A DNA stretch of 64,000 nucleotides from Chloroflexota bacterium (GTDB lineage: Bacteria > Chloroflexota > Dehalococcoidia > Tepidiformales > Tepidiformaceae): NCBI GenBank assembly GCA_026710655.1, contig JAPOQN010000001.1, forward strand, positions 124,001 through 188,000, read 5' to 3'. Made by a program: the position numbers and the translations under genes. The notes below the pieces were generated by a model. That model was given only the letters and a program-made list of their open reading frames with translations, did no database searches and was not told the DNA's origin. Numbering within the stretch: position 1 is the stretch's first letter; every line of letters starts with the position of its first letter. Below are positions 1-8,058 of the stretch, one piece after another.

Positions 1-1
1 C

Positions 2-1987
2 ACCGCCTCCGACATGAGCAAGAACGTGATGGCCGCCGACAAGGCGCTCTATCGCGGCCACGCCATCGCCGGCGTTGCCGCCACGAACGTTCATGACGCG
101 CTCACGGCGATCGAGGCTATCAAGGTCGAGTACGAGGTGCTTCCGCCGGTCCTCAATGTGCAGGACGCGATGCGCGAGGACGCTCCGCTGCTCGACGAGA
201 GCCGCCACACGAAGACCCCCGCCGGCGAGCTTTCCGACAACGCCAGCAACGTCGCCGCCCACAACCGCTTCGAGGGCGGCGATCTTGAGGCCGCCTATGC
301 CGAGGCCGACATCGTCGTCGAGCGCGAGTTCGACACGAAGATGGTCCACCAGGGCTACATCGAGCCCCACAACGGCACCGCCAACTGGAACTCGGACGGC
401 ACCCTGACCGTCTGGACGAGCACGCAGGGCGCCTTCGCCGTGCGCTCCGCGCTCTCCGAACTGCTGCAGCTCCCCGTTTCCCGCGTCCGAGTGATCCCGA
501 TGGAGATCGGCGGCGGGTTCGGCGGCAAGATCGGCCTCTACCTGGAGCCGGTTGCGGCGCTCCTCTCCCGCAAGTGCGGCCGCCCGGTGCAGCTCACCAT
601 GGACCGCACCGACGTCTTCCAGGCCACCGGCCCCACCAGCGGCGGCCACATGAAGGGCAAGCTCGCCGTCAAGGACGGCAAGATCACTGCCGCCGAGGTC
701 AGCCTCGCCTTCGAGGCAGGCGCCTTCCCCGGCTCGCCCGTCATGGCCGGCGCCATGTGCATGCTCTCCCCCTACGAGGTGGAGAACTTCAAGGTCGACG
801 CCTACGACGTCGTCGTGAACAAGCCGAAGGTCGCGGCCTACCGTGCCCCCGGCGCCCCCAACGCCGCCTTCTGCGTCGAGCAGCTCATCGACGAGGTCGC
901 CCGCGAAACCGGGACCGACCCGCTGCAGTTCCGTCTGAACAACAGCGCCAGCGAAGGCTCGCGCATGATCACCGGCGTTGCGCACCCGCGCATCGGCCAC
1001 GAGGAGACGGTCGAGGCCGCAGCGTCCTCCGACCACTACCAGTCGCCGATCGAGGGTCCGAACCGCGGTCGCGGCGTTGCCAGCGGCTTCTGGTTCAACG
1101 CCGGCATGCAGTCGTCGGTCATCGCCTCGGTGAATCCGGACGGCACGGTCAACCTGATCGAAGGTTCGACCGATATCGGCGGCACCCGCGCCTCCCTCGC
1201 CATGCAGCTAGCCGAGACCCTCGGCATCGAGTACGACAGCATCCGCCCCACCGTCGCCGACACCGACGCCGTCGGTCACAACGACGTAACCGGGGGCTCG
1301 CGCACCACCTACGCCAGCGGCCAGGCCGTCTACGAGGCGGGTCTCGACGTCCAGCAGCAGCTGGTCGCCCGCGCTGCCCAGCTCTGGGAGTGCGAGGCCG
1401 AGGACATCGAGTACGCCGACGGTGGGTTGCGACACACCTCCGACAGCGAGAAGTCGATGACCTTCGCCGAGATCGCCGGGAAGCAGATGGAGACCGGCGG
1501 CCCCATCCAGGGTCGCGGCACCGTCATGGCCCGCACCCCCGGCGCCGCCTATGGCGTTCACGTCGTCGATGTCGAGGTTGACCCCGACACCGGCAAGGTC
1601 GACATCCTCCGCTACACCATCGCCCAGGACGTCGGTACGGCCGTGCATCCCGCCTACGTCGAGGGCCAGATGCAGGGCGGTGTCGTCCAGGGCATCGGCT
1701 GGGCGCTCAATGAGGAGTACTACTACGGCGAGGACGGGCGCATGGAGAACGCGTCCTTCCTCGACTACCGCATGCCCACCAGCCTCGACCTGCCGATGAT
1801 CGACACGATCATCGTCGAGGTTCCCAACCCCGGGCACCCCTTCGGCGTCCGCGGGGTGGGCGAGGTGCCGATCGTGCCGCCGCTGGCGGCCATCGCCAAC
1901 GCCGTCCACGATGCCACCGGGCATCGCTTCACGGAGCTGCCCATCTCCCCACGCCAGGTGGTGGAGGAGCTCCACAACCTGCAGTAG
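2..1987 (+). CDS. Xanthine dehydrogenase family protein, molybdopterin-binding (large) subunit, 5' end missing
   Basis: Molybdenum hydroxylase large subunit, the part that binds the molybdopterin cofactor and oxidises the substrate (an aldehyde, heterocycle or similar). The frame is open to the window edge, so about 100 N-terminal residues lie upstream; the visible ATG at 14 is internal. Counting from that Met, the cofactor signature GGGFGGK lies near residue 163, YRAPGAPNAAF near 275, and the catalytic-Glu motif GVRGVGEVP near the C-terminus (Glu about 617). The AYRCSFR loop of form I CO dehydrogenase is absent, so CO is not the likely substrate. A MoaD/ThiS-like gene begins 4 bases after the stop. 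The FAD and 2Fe-2S partner subunits are not in view. Family certain, substrate unknown. Confidence 0.9.
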   Translation, partial: TASDMSKNVMAADKALYRGHAIAGVAATNVHDALTAIEAIKVEYEVLPPVLNVQDAMREDAPLLDESRHTKTPAGELSDNASNVAAHNRFEGGDLEAAYAEADIVVEREFDTKMVHQGYIEPHNGTANWNSDGTLTVWTSTQGAFAVRSALSELLQLPVSRVRVIPMEIGGGFGGKIGLYLEPVAALLSRKCGRPVQLTMDRTDVFQATGPTSGGHMKGKLAVKDGKITAAEVSLAFEAGAFPGSPVMAGAMCMLSPYEVENFKVDAYDVVVNKPKVAAYRAPGAPNAAFCVEQLIDEVARETGTDPLQFRLNNSASEGSRMITGVAHPRIGHEETVEAAASSDHYQSPIEGPNRGRGVASGFWFNAGMQSSVIASVNPDGTVNLIEGSTDIGGTRASLAMQLAETLGIEYDSIRPTVADTDAVGHNDVTGGSRTTYASGQAVYEAGLDVQQQLVARAAQLWECEAEDIEYADGGLRHTSDSEKSMTFAEIAGKQMETGGPIQGRGTVMARTPGAAYGVHVVDVEVDPDTGKVDILRYTIAQDVGTAVHPAYVEGQMQGGVVQGIGWALNEEYYYGEDGRMENASFLDYRMPTSLDLPMIDTIIVEVPNPGHPFGVRGVGEVPIVPPLAAIANAVHDATGHRFTELPISPRQVVEELHNLQ

Positions 1988-1991
1988 TCCA

Positions 1992-2261
1992 GTGGCGACG
2001 GTTCTCATACCGTCGCCATTGCGCTCGCTCTGCGCTGGCGCCGCGATCCTTGAGGTCGCGGGCGCCACGCTCGGCGAGATACTGCGCGCCGTCGACGTCC
2101 GCTGCCCCGGCTTCTATGAACGCGCCGTCGACGAGGGTCGCCTGCGCCCCGAGCTGTCCATCGCCCTCAACGGCCACGCCTTCCGCTACGGCCTCACCGA
2201 GCCTATCGCCCCCAACGACGAGGTCACCATCGTGCCGGCAATAGGCGGGGGTTCACCCTAG
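1992..2261 (+). CDS. MoaD/ThiS family ubiquitin-like sulfur carrier protein
   Basis: Predicted 89-residue beta-grasp sulfur carrier starting at GTG 1992, four bases after the molybdenum hydroxylase stop, so probably cotranscribed with it. The C-terminus reads PAIGGGSP: the diglycine that is adenylated and thiocarboxylated in this family is present, but two extra residues (Ser-Pro) follow. Known MoaD and ThiS end exactly at Gly-Gly, whereas some relatives such as QbsE need a JAMM protease to expose it. Its position suggests a role in molybdopterin sulfur supply or in sulfuration of the neighbouring enzyme; this is inference. The stop codon shares CTAG with the convergent ATPase gene. Confidence 0.75.
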   Translation: MATVLIPSPLRSLCAGAAILEVAGATLGEILRAVDVRCPGFYERAVDEGRLRPELSIALNGHAFRYGLTEPIAPNDEVTIVPAIGGGSP

Positions 2262-3979
2262 CCAGCCGACTGACTCGCAATCTCTGCCAGGAGATGCTGC
2301 AGGACCCGGGCTACGAGGTGATCTACGTCGGGTCCTTCGCTGTCTATGTGTGCGTAAGGGATTCCGGCATCGAGTTCTGAGAGGGGCACTCTATTGATTG
2401 ACACCGACTGGGAGAGGTGGGTGCCGTCCAAATCCCAGGTGACGGACAGCCGAACACTAAAGTCGACCCCGCTGCTTCCCGTATAGCCGTCAAAGGCGTA
2501 GTCCCGTTGCAGCGAAACTCGGCGCTTCGGGCCCAACTTGAACCCTTGTCGCTGCACCAACCACTGTCTCATGCTTTGCCAGTGGTCGTTGTCTGTGAGG
2601 CTCAGACCCGCAAGCCCGTCTTTGCCGAATCGAACCTGATCGTCCTTTTCGTAGCGGGCGAACAGCCCCTTGCCTGGCGTCTCGCATGCCGTGTCGAGCG
2701 CTTCGAGGATCGGACGAATGTGAGTGAGGTATGCGGCCTCCACTTGGCTGGCATCGGACTCGTCAGGTTCCGCCCCACTCCGCTCCCGCACGAACGCTGC
2801 GACCTCCTGCTCGACATCGAAGCGCTCCAGCGAACCCGCCAGTTCAGCTAGCGGTACCACCTCGCAGTCGCTCCGAGACTGGCGCCCTGTTCCCCCGTAC
2901 ACGACGGTCTTCGCTGTCACGGTTGGAACCAGTTCGCCAACCCGGTTGATGGCGGTGAAGAAGTCGGAAGCCGCGGTCGAACCCGACTTGGCTTCTACCG
3001 CATTGATGCCCCGTCCCGTCTCGTAGAACAGGTCGCACTCCAGGCCAGTCGAATCCCGGAAGAAGGACAGGTTCGGCTGCTGGCCTCGATTGAACCTATG
3101 CTTAAGCGCTTCGGTAACGACAACATTCTCGAAGAGCGCTCCACGCAGGGGGTGCGTGGTCACCTGCTCTGGGCTCTCGATCCCGAGCAGGAAGCTGGCC
3201 AAGCCGACGTCATAGAAGTACAGCTTGGGCGACTTGACCAGTCGCTTGCGGATGTTCGCGTGATAGGGCGGGAGTTGAAAGGCAATGTAGCTGGTCTCAA
3301 GGATGGTGAGCCACTCACGCGCTGTTGTGTGGGAAACGCCGGCATCCGAACCCAGGGAGCTCACGTTCAGCAACTGCCCAACGCGACCCGCGCAGAGACG
3401 CAGGAACAGCCTGAAGGCCGAAAGATTGCGGATAGCGCCGAGGCGGCGGACGTCACGCTCGACGTAGGTCTCGAAGTAGTCTCCGAGGGCCTGCCGGGGG
3501 TCAAGACCCTGGTCGAGAATCCGCGGATAGAACCCGGCGAAGATGATGTCGTCGAGCCCGTCCCTTGCGCCCGTCCGTCTCCGTTCGCGGAGAGAAAATG
3601 GAAGAAGGCGGAGCAGCGCTGTTCGTCCGGCGAGCGACTGGCCAATGGCATCCGAGAGCTTGAACTGCTCGCTCCCCGTAAGTACGAACAGGCCATTCCC
3701 TCCGCGTTCATCGGCTAGCACCTGAAGGTAAGACAACAGATCCGGCACATGCTGGACCTCATCGATGATGACGCCCTCACCCAATTGCGAGAGAAAACCG
3801 CGAGGGTCGGACTCGGCGAATTCCCGCTGATCGGGCGCTTCCAGGTTGACGTACTTGAGCCCGGGGAACGCTTGCCGGCACAGAGTGGTTTTGCCGGACT
3901 GGCGCGGCCCCGTCACGGTGACGAAGGGATACTGCTCGAAGGATGCCTTCAGATGGCTGGTGATTTCGCGGTCGATCAC
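2258..3979 (-). CDS. AAA ATPase with DUF4143 (PD-(D/E)XK-like) domain and novel C-terminal extension
   Basis: 573 residues starting at GTG 3979. The N-terminal P-loop ATPase has Walker A GPRQSGKTT near residues 24-32 and Walker B GVIIDEVQ near 70. The DUF4143 half includes ECDLFYE...NAVEAKSG, a D...ExK pattern like a PD-(D/E)XK nuclease core. Residues from about 400 to 573 form an extra domain I do not recognise. DUF4143 ATPases are common single-gene accessory proteins of unclear function. Base composition (about 60 percent GC) is lower than neighbours, fitting horizontal acquisition. A -10-like TATCCT ends 7 bases before the GTG (leaderless layout) and a near-perfect inverted repeat lies just upstream, suggesting autoregulation. 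Confidence 0.85.
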   Translation of the reverse strand: MIDREITSHLKASFEQYPFVTVTGPRQSGKTTLCRQAFPGLKYVNLEAPDQREFAESDPRGFLSQLGEGVIIDEVQHVPDLLSYLQVLADERGGNGLFVLTGSEQFKLSDAIGQSLAGRTALLRLLPFSLRERRRTGARDGLDDIIFAGFYPRILDQGLDPRQALGDYFETYVERDVRRLGAIRNLSAFRLFLRLCAGRVGQLLNVSSLGSDAGVSHTTAREWLTILETSYIAFQLPPYHANIRKRLVKSPKLYFYDVGLASFLLGIESPEQVTTHPLRGALFENVVVTEALKHRFNRGQQPNLSFFRDSTGLECDLFYETGRGINAVEAKSGSTAASDFFTAINRVGELVPTVTAKTVVYGGTGRQSRSDCEVVPLAELAGSLERFDVEQEVAAFVRERSGAEPDESDASQVEAAYLTHIRPILEALDTACETPGKGLFARYEKDDQVRFGKDGLAGLSLTDNDHWQSMRQWLVQRQGFKLGPKRRVSLQRDYAFDGYTGSSGVDFSVRLSVTWDLDGTHLSQSVSINRVPLSELDAGIPYAHIDSEGPDVDHLVARVLQHLLAEIASQSAG

Positions 3980-3986
3980 GCTTGCT

Positions 3987-3992
3987 AGGATA
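3987..3992 (-). promoter_or_regulatory. -10 element, leaderless promoter of the DUF4143 ATPase
   Basis: TATCCT on the minus strand, 7 bases before the GTG start at 3979; no Shine-Dalgarno is possible in that space. Confidence 0.5.
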
Positions 3993-4003
3993 TCAAACGG
4001 ACG

Positions 4004-4034
4004 TGCAATCTGAAAGTACTACCTTCAAATTGCA
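4004..4034. promoter_or_regulatory. Inverted repeat, candidate operator of the DUF4143 ATPase gene
   Basis: TGCAATCTGAA, 9-base spacer, TTCAAATTGCA: 11-base arms with one mismatch. It lies 11 bases upstream of the -10 hexamer, over the -35 region, in an AT-rich 83-base gap between this gene and polA. There is no T-tract in either direction that would favour a terminator. A dimeric repressor site is the simplest reading. Confidence 0.55.
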
Positions 4035-4062
4035 AGACTTAGGCTGCTGCGGACTGCGCCCC

Positions 4063-6798
4063 CTACAGCTCCGCCCACGTCCGTCCGCGCTTCAGGTCGA
4101 CCTTGAGCGGCACCTTCAGCTCGAGGCTGGCCGGCATCACCTCCGACAGCAGCCCCGCCACCTCGTCCGCCTCGTCTTCCGGCCCTTCGAAGATCAGCTC
4201 GTCGTGGACCTGCAGGATCATGCGGCTGCGCAGCTCGCGCTCCCGCGCCGCCTCCGCGATGCGAATCATCGCCACCTTGATGATGTCCGCCGCCGTCCCC
4301 TGGATGGGCATGTTGATCGCCTCGCGCTCCGCCGCGCTGCGCACCTGGAAGTTCGTGCTGTGGATCGCCGGCAGGTAGCGCCGCCGCCCGTAGAGCGTCT
4401 CAGCGTATCCCTGCTTCTTCGTCGTTGCGAGCACGTGCTCCTGCCACGCCTTGATGCCCGGGAAATTCGCGTAGTAGCTGTCGATGAACGCCTCCGCCTC
4501 GTCCCGTGTCATGCCCGTCCGGTCGCTCAGCCCAAACGACCCCATCCCGTAGGCGATGCCGAAGTTCACCATCTTCGCCGTGTCCCGCATCGAACGCGTC
4601 ACGTCCTCCGCCTCCACCCCGTAGACGCTCGCCGCCGTCGCCTGGTGGATGTCCGCGTCCGCGAGGAACGCCTCGATGAGCCCCGTGTCCTCCGTGATGT
4701 GGGCCAGCACCCGCAGCTCGATCTGCGAGTAGTCCGCGGCCACGTAGACCGCGTCGTCGTAGCCCTCCGGCACGAACGCGCGGCGGATGTCCCGCCCCAT
4801 CTCGGTGCGCACCGGGATGTTCTGCAGGTTCGGATTCGTGCTGCTCAGCCGCCCCGTCGCCGCCACGGTCTGCTGGAAGTCCGTGTGGATGCGCCCGTCC
4901 TCCGGCGAGACCGCTCCCGGCAGCGCGTCAAGGTAGGTCGACTTCAGTTTCGTCAGCTGCCGGTACTGGAAGATCGAGTCGATGATGGGGTGCGCCTCCC
5001 GCAGTCCCTCCAGCGCCCGCTGATCGGTGCTGTGGCCCTGCTTCGTGCGGCGCGTCGGTGGCAGGCCGAGCTCCCGGAAGAGGACGTCGCTCAGCTGCTG
5101 CGGACTGCCGATGTTGAACTCGCGTCCGACGTGCTCGTAGACCGTCGTTTCCGCCGCCTCGATGTCACCGATCAGCCCGTCGGAGATCTCCCGCAACACG
5201 CTCGTGTCGATGGCGACCCCCGCCGCCTCCATCTCCGCCAGCACGGGGTAGAGCGGCAGCTCCATCTCCTCGTACAGCTCCCACTGGCCCCGTTCGCGCA
5301 GTTGTGCCTCGAGCCCGGGGAGCACCTGCAGGAGCAGGTCGACCTGCTGGCAAGCCAGCTCCCCCGCCGACTCCGGATCGACCTGCGCCATGGGGATCGC
5401 CTTGCGGCCCGTGCCCGTCAGCGCTGTCAGCGGACGCAGTTCCACCCCCAGCCGCTCGTTCACGAGGTTCGCCAGCGCCTGCGAGGTCTCCCCCAGCAGG
5501 AACGCCATCAGCCCCGCCTCGCGCGTCACCCCCCACAGCGCCATCCCCGCCCGTCCGAGCTGGTGCAGCAGGTACTTCGCTCCGTAGGCCGTTTTCGGCA
5601 GTGAGGCGTCCGCCAGCAGCGGCCCCAGCGCCTCCCGGATCCCGTCCAGCGAGAGCTGCTCGCTCGGGCTGTCGAGGCGTGGCGCGTGCCCGATCGGGAC
5701 GTACCACGCCCGCCCCGGCTCCGTCGCGAAGGCCAGGCCCAGCAGCAAGGGATGCGTCGAGTCGCCCGCGGTCGAAAGCGCGCCCACCGCGAACCCCCCC
5801 GACTCTCGCAGCGTCCCGGCCAGCGCGTGCAGGCCCGCTTCGTCCGTCACGTTCGCGTACTCGCCCGGCTCCGCTTCCTCGGGAGCAGGCTCGTCCTCGC
5901 CCCCCGCCGCCTCCGGCAGTCGGTCGATAAGGCTGCGGAACTCCAGCTCCCGGAAGAACGCGACCACCTTCTCGCGGTCGTAGTCGGTCGCCTCGCAGGC
6001 GTCGAAGTCGAAGCCGCAGTCCACGTCCGTGCGGATCGTGATCAGCTCCTTGCTCTCCAGCGCCTCCTCCCGCTTCCCCTCCAGCTTCCCCCGCACCGAC
6101 TTCGACGTGATCTCGTCCAGCCTCTCGAAGATCTCCTCGACCGGCCCGAACTGCCGGATCAGGTTGGCCGCCGTCTTGTCGCCGACCCCTTTGATGCCCG
6201 GGATGTTGTCGCTGGTGTCCCCACGCAGCGCCTTGAAGTCGGTCATGAAGGGCGGGCTGAACCCCCAGCGCTCGCTCGCCGCCTTCGTGTCGTACACGAC
6301 CGTGTCGCGCTGGTAAGGGCGGAACATGAAGAGCTGGAGGTTGGGCCGGATGAGCTGCACGAGGTCCGTATCCAGCGTGACGATCCACGTGTCGATGCCT
6401 TCCGACGCCGTCTTCGTCGCGATCGTGCCCGCCACGTCGTCCGCCTCGAAGCCGGGCGCCTCATACACGGGGATCGCGAACGCATCCAGCATCTCGCGCA
6501 CGCGATCCATCTGAGGTAGCAGGTCCTCGGGCGTCTTCCGGCGGGTCGCCTTGTAGTCCTCGCGGGCCTCGTGCCGGAACGTCTTGCCCTTCGCGTCCCA
6601 GGCCGCGCAGATGTGCGTCGGGCTGAGCTGGTCGAACACCCGCAGCAGCGATTCCGCGTACCCGTAGGTCGCGAACGTGAGCTCGCCCTTGCTGCTCATC
6701 ATGGGGTTGGGGACGGAGCCCAACGCGAAGAACGCGCGGTAGAGAATGCCGTGCGAATCGAGGATCACGAGGCGCGGTTTCGCGCCGTTGCCAGCCAC
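4063..6798 (-). CDS. polA: DNA polymerase I
   Basis: 911 residues, usual length for Pol I, acting in Okazaki-fragment maturation and repair. The N-terminal 5'-3' exonuclease domain (about 1-300) opens with LVILDSHGILYRAFFAL. The polymerase domain (about 520-911) shows motif A (AADYSQIELR), motif B (RDTAKMVNFGIAYG) and motif C (VHDELIF, Asp-Glu at about 866-867). In the middle domain the DxE of proofreading enzymes is replaced (AVGALSTAGDST), so 3'-5' exonuclease activity is probably lost, as in Taq polymerase. Start chosen at GTG 6798: a perfect TATAAT ends 6 bases upstream, implying a leaderless mRNA. Divergent from the next gene. Confidence 0.98.
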   Translation of the reverse strand: MAGNGAKPRLVILDSHGILYRAFFALGSVPNPMMSSKGELTFATYGYAESLLRVFDQLSPTHICAAWDAKGKTFRHEAREDYKATRRKTPEDLLPQMDRVREMLDAFAIPVYEAPGFEADDVAGTIATKTASEGIDTWIVTLDTDLVQLIRPNLQLFMFRPYQRDTVVYDTKAASERWGFSPPFMTDFKALRGDTSDNIPGIKGVGDKTAANLIRQFGPVEEIFERLDEITSKSVRGKLEGKREEALESKELITIRTDVDCGFDFDACEATDYDREKVVAFFRELEFRSLIDRLPEAAGGEDEPAPEEAEPGEYANVTDEAGLHALAGTLRESGGFAVGALSTAGDSTHPLLLGLAFATEPGRAWYVPIGHAPRLDSPSEQLSLDGIREALGPLLADASLPKTAYGAKYLLHQLGRAGMALWGVTREAGLMAFLLGETSQALANLVNERLGVELRPLTALTGTGRKAIPMAQVDPESAGELACQQVDLLLQVLPGLEAQLRERGQWELYEEMELPLYPVLAEMEAAGVAIDTSVLREISDGLIGDIEAAETTVYEHVGREFNIGSPQQLSDVLFRELGLPPTRRTKQGHSTDQRALEGLREAHPIIDSIFQYRQLTKLKSTYLDALPGAVSPEDGRIHTDFQQTVAATGRLSSTNPNLQNIPVRTEMGRDIRRAFVPEGYDDAVYVAADYSQIELRVLAHITEDTGLIEAFLADADIHQATAASVYGVEAEDVTRSMRDTAKMVNFGIAYGMGSFGLSDRTGMTRDEAEAFIDSYYANFPGIKAWQEHVLATTKKQGYAETLYGRRRYLPAIHSTNFQVRSAAEREAINMPIQGTAADIIKVAMIRIAEAARERELRSRMILQVHDELIFEGPEDEADEVAGLLSEVMPASLELKVPLKVDLKRGRTWAEL

Positions 6799-6804
6799 GC
6801 CGCG

Positions 6805-6810
6805 ATTATA
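6805..6810 (-). promoter_or_regulatory. -10 element, leaderless promoter of polA
   Basis: Consensus TATAAT on the minus strand with a 6-base gap to the GTG start at 6798. Confidence 0.6.
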
Positions 6811-6850
6811 GGTGCCCGCTCCCGGGCGGGGCCCGGGAGTGCCGCCCGGC

Positions 6851-6856
6851 TATACT
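6851..6856 (+). promoter_or_regulatory. -10 element of the nitronate monooxygenase gene
   Basis: TATACT, 27 bases before the ATG at 6884; the leader carries a CTGGAGCG Shine-Dalgarno (about 6873-6880). Confidence 0.5.
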
Positions 6857-6883
6857 GCGCGCACTCTCCCGCTGGAGCGCCCG

Positions 6884-8056
6884 ATGGCCCGTCCCGTCCT
6901 CCGTACCGCCCTCTGTGACCTGCTCGGAATCGAGTACCCCTTTGTCCTCGCCGGCATGGGGCCGGTCGCCGGCGGCATCGTCGGCCCCGTGGCGACCGCC
7001 GAGCTTGCCGCCGCCATCTCCAACGGGGGCGGCCTCGGTGTGCTCGGCGGCAGCGGCTACGGCCCGGAGCGCCTGTGCGAGGAGATCAACAAGGTCCGCG
7101 GCCTCACTGACAAGCCATTCGGCGTTGACCTCCTCCTGCCCGCCAACTACATGGGCGCCGCCGCCGACAGGCCGCCCCCCGCCGACCCCCGCGAGCTGGT
7201 TCCCGCCGAGGTCCGCAACGGCCTCCGCAACATGCTCGCCTCCATGGACGTGCCCTGGATCGAGGCTCCGCCCGTCGAGACCGAGACCCGCCCCACCCTC
7301 CAGGGCAAGCGCGCGGGCATGTCCGACGCCCAGATGGAGGTCGTCATCGAGGAGCAGGTGCCCGTCTTCGCCGCGGGGCTCGGAAGCCCCGCTCCCTGGC
7401 TCGATCGGCTGCACGACAACGGCACCGTCGTCCTCTCCCTCGTCGGCAACGTCAAGAACGCGAAGCGCGTCGCCGAGGCCGGGGTCGATGCCGTCGTCAC
7501 GCAGGGCACCGAGGCCGGGGGACACACCGGTCGCATCGGTACCCTCCCGCTTGTCACCCAGGCGATCGAGGCCATCGACCCCGTTCCCGTCATTGCCGCC
7601 GGCGGTATCGGCAGCGGCCGCGGCATGGCCGCCATGCTTGCCGCCGGCGCGGCGGGCGTCTGGGTGGGCACCGCCTTCCTCGTCTCCGAGGAGGCCAACC
7701 AGCCTCCCGCCCAGCTGAAGCGCATCCTCGACGCCACCGAGGAGGACACGAAGATCACGCGCCTCTACAGCGGCAAGACCATGCGCAACATTCGCAATCC
7801 CCTCATCGATGCCTGGGAAGACAGCGGCCTCCGCGCCCTCCCCATGGGCGTCCAGGGGATCGTCGTGCGCGACATGGCCCACTCCCTCCGCCAGGCCGGA
7901 CGCGAGGACCTGCTCATGAACGCCGCCGGCCAGATCGCCGGCATGCTCGACGAGGTCCGCCCCGCCTCCGTCATCATGGAAGAGATCATCGGCGAGACGG
8001 TCGAGATACTGTCCGACCGGCTCCCCGCCACCGTTACCGCCAGCGTGGAGGCGTAG
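6884..8056 (+). CDS. Nitronate monooxygenase / enoyl-reductase-II-like FMN flavoprotein
   Basis: 390-residue FMN-binding TIM-barrel protein of the NMO/FabK family. Signatures are the N-terminal IEYPFVLAGMGPVAGG, the catalytic-His segment QGTEAGGHTG (His about 214) and the phosphate-binding AAGGIGSGRG (about 238-247). The start at ATG 6884 follows a CTGGAG ribosome site; longer upstream in-frame starts would put low-complexity sequence before the conserved barrel. The next gene, a double CoA transferase, starts 2 bases after the stop, so the two form an operon probably acting on acyl-CoA or nitro compounds. Whether it is a nitronate oxidase or an enoyl reductase cannot be decided from sequence alone. 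Confidence 0.88.
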   Translation: MARPVLRTALCDLLGIEYPFVLAGMGPVAGGIVGPVATAELAAAISNGGGLGVLGGSGYGPERLCEEINKVRGLTDKPFGVDLLLPANYMGAAADRPPPADPRELVPAEVRNGLRNMLASMDVPWIEAPPVETETRPTLQGKRAGMSDAQMEVVIEEQVPVFAAGLGSPAPWLDRLHDNGTVVLSLVGNVKNAKRVAEAGVDAVVTQGTEAGGHTGRIGTLPLVTQAIEAIDPVPVIAAGGIGSGRGMAAMLAAGAAGVWVGTAFLVSEEANQPPAQLKRILDATEEDTKITRLYSGKTMRNIRNPLIDAWEDSGLRALPMGVQGIVVRDMAHSLRQAGREDLLMNAAGQIAGMLDEVRPASVIMEEIIGETVEILSDRLPATVTASVEA

Positions 8057-8058
8057 CC

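Noticed and set aside
3982-5604. Plus-strand Arg/Leu/His-rich frame opposite polA
   Set aside because: Antisense to polA, low-complexity, no start signal.
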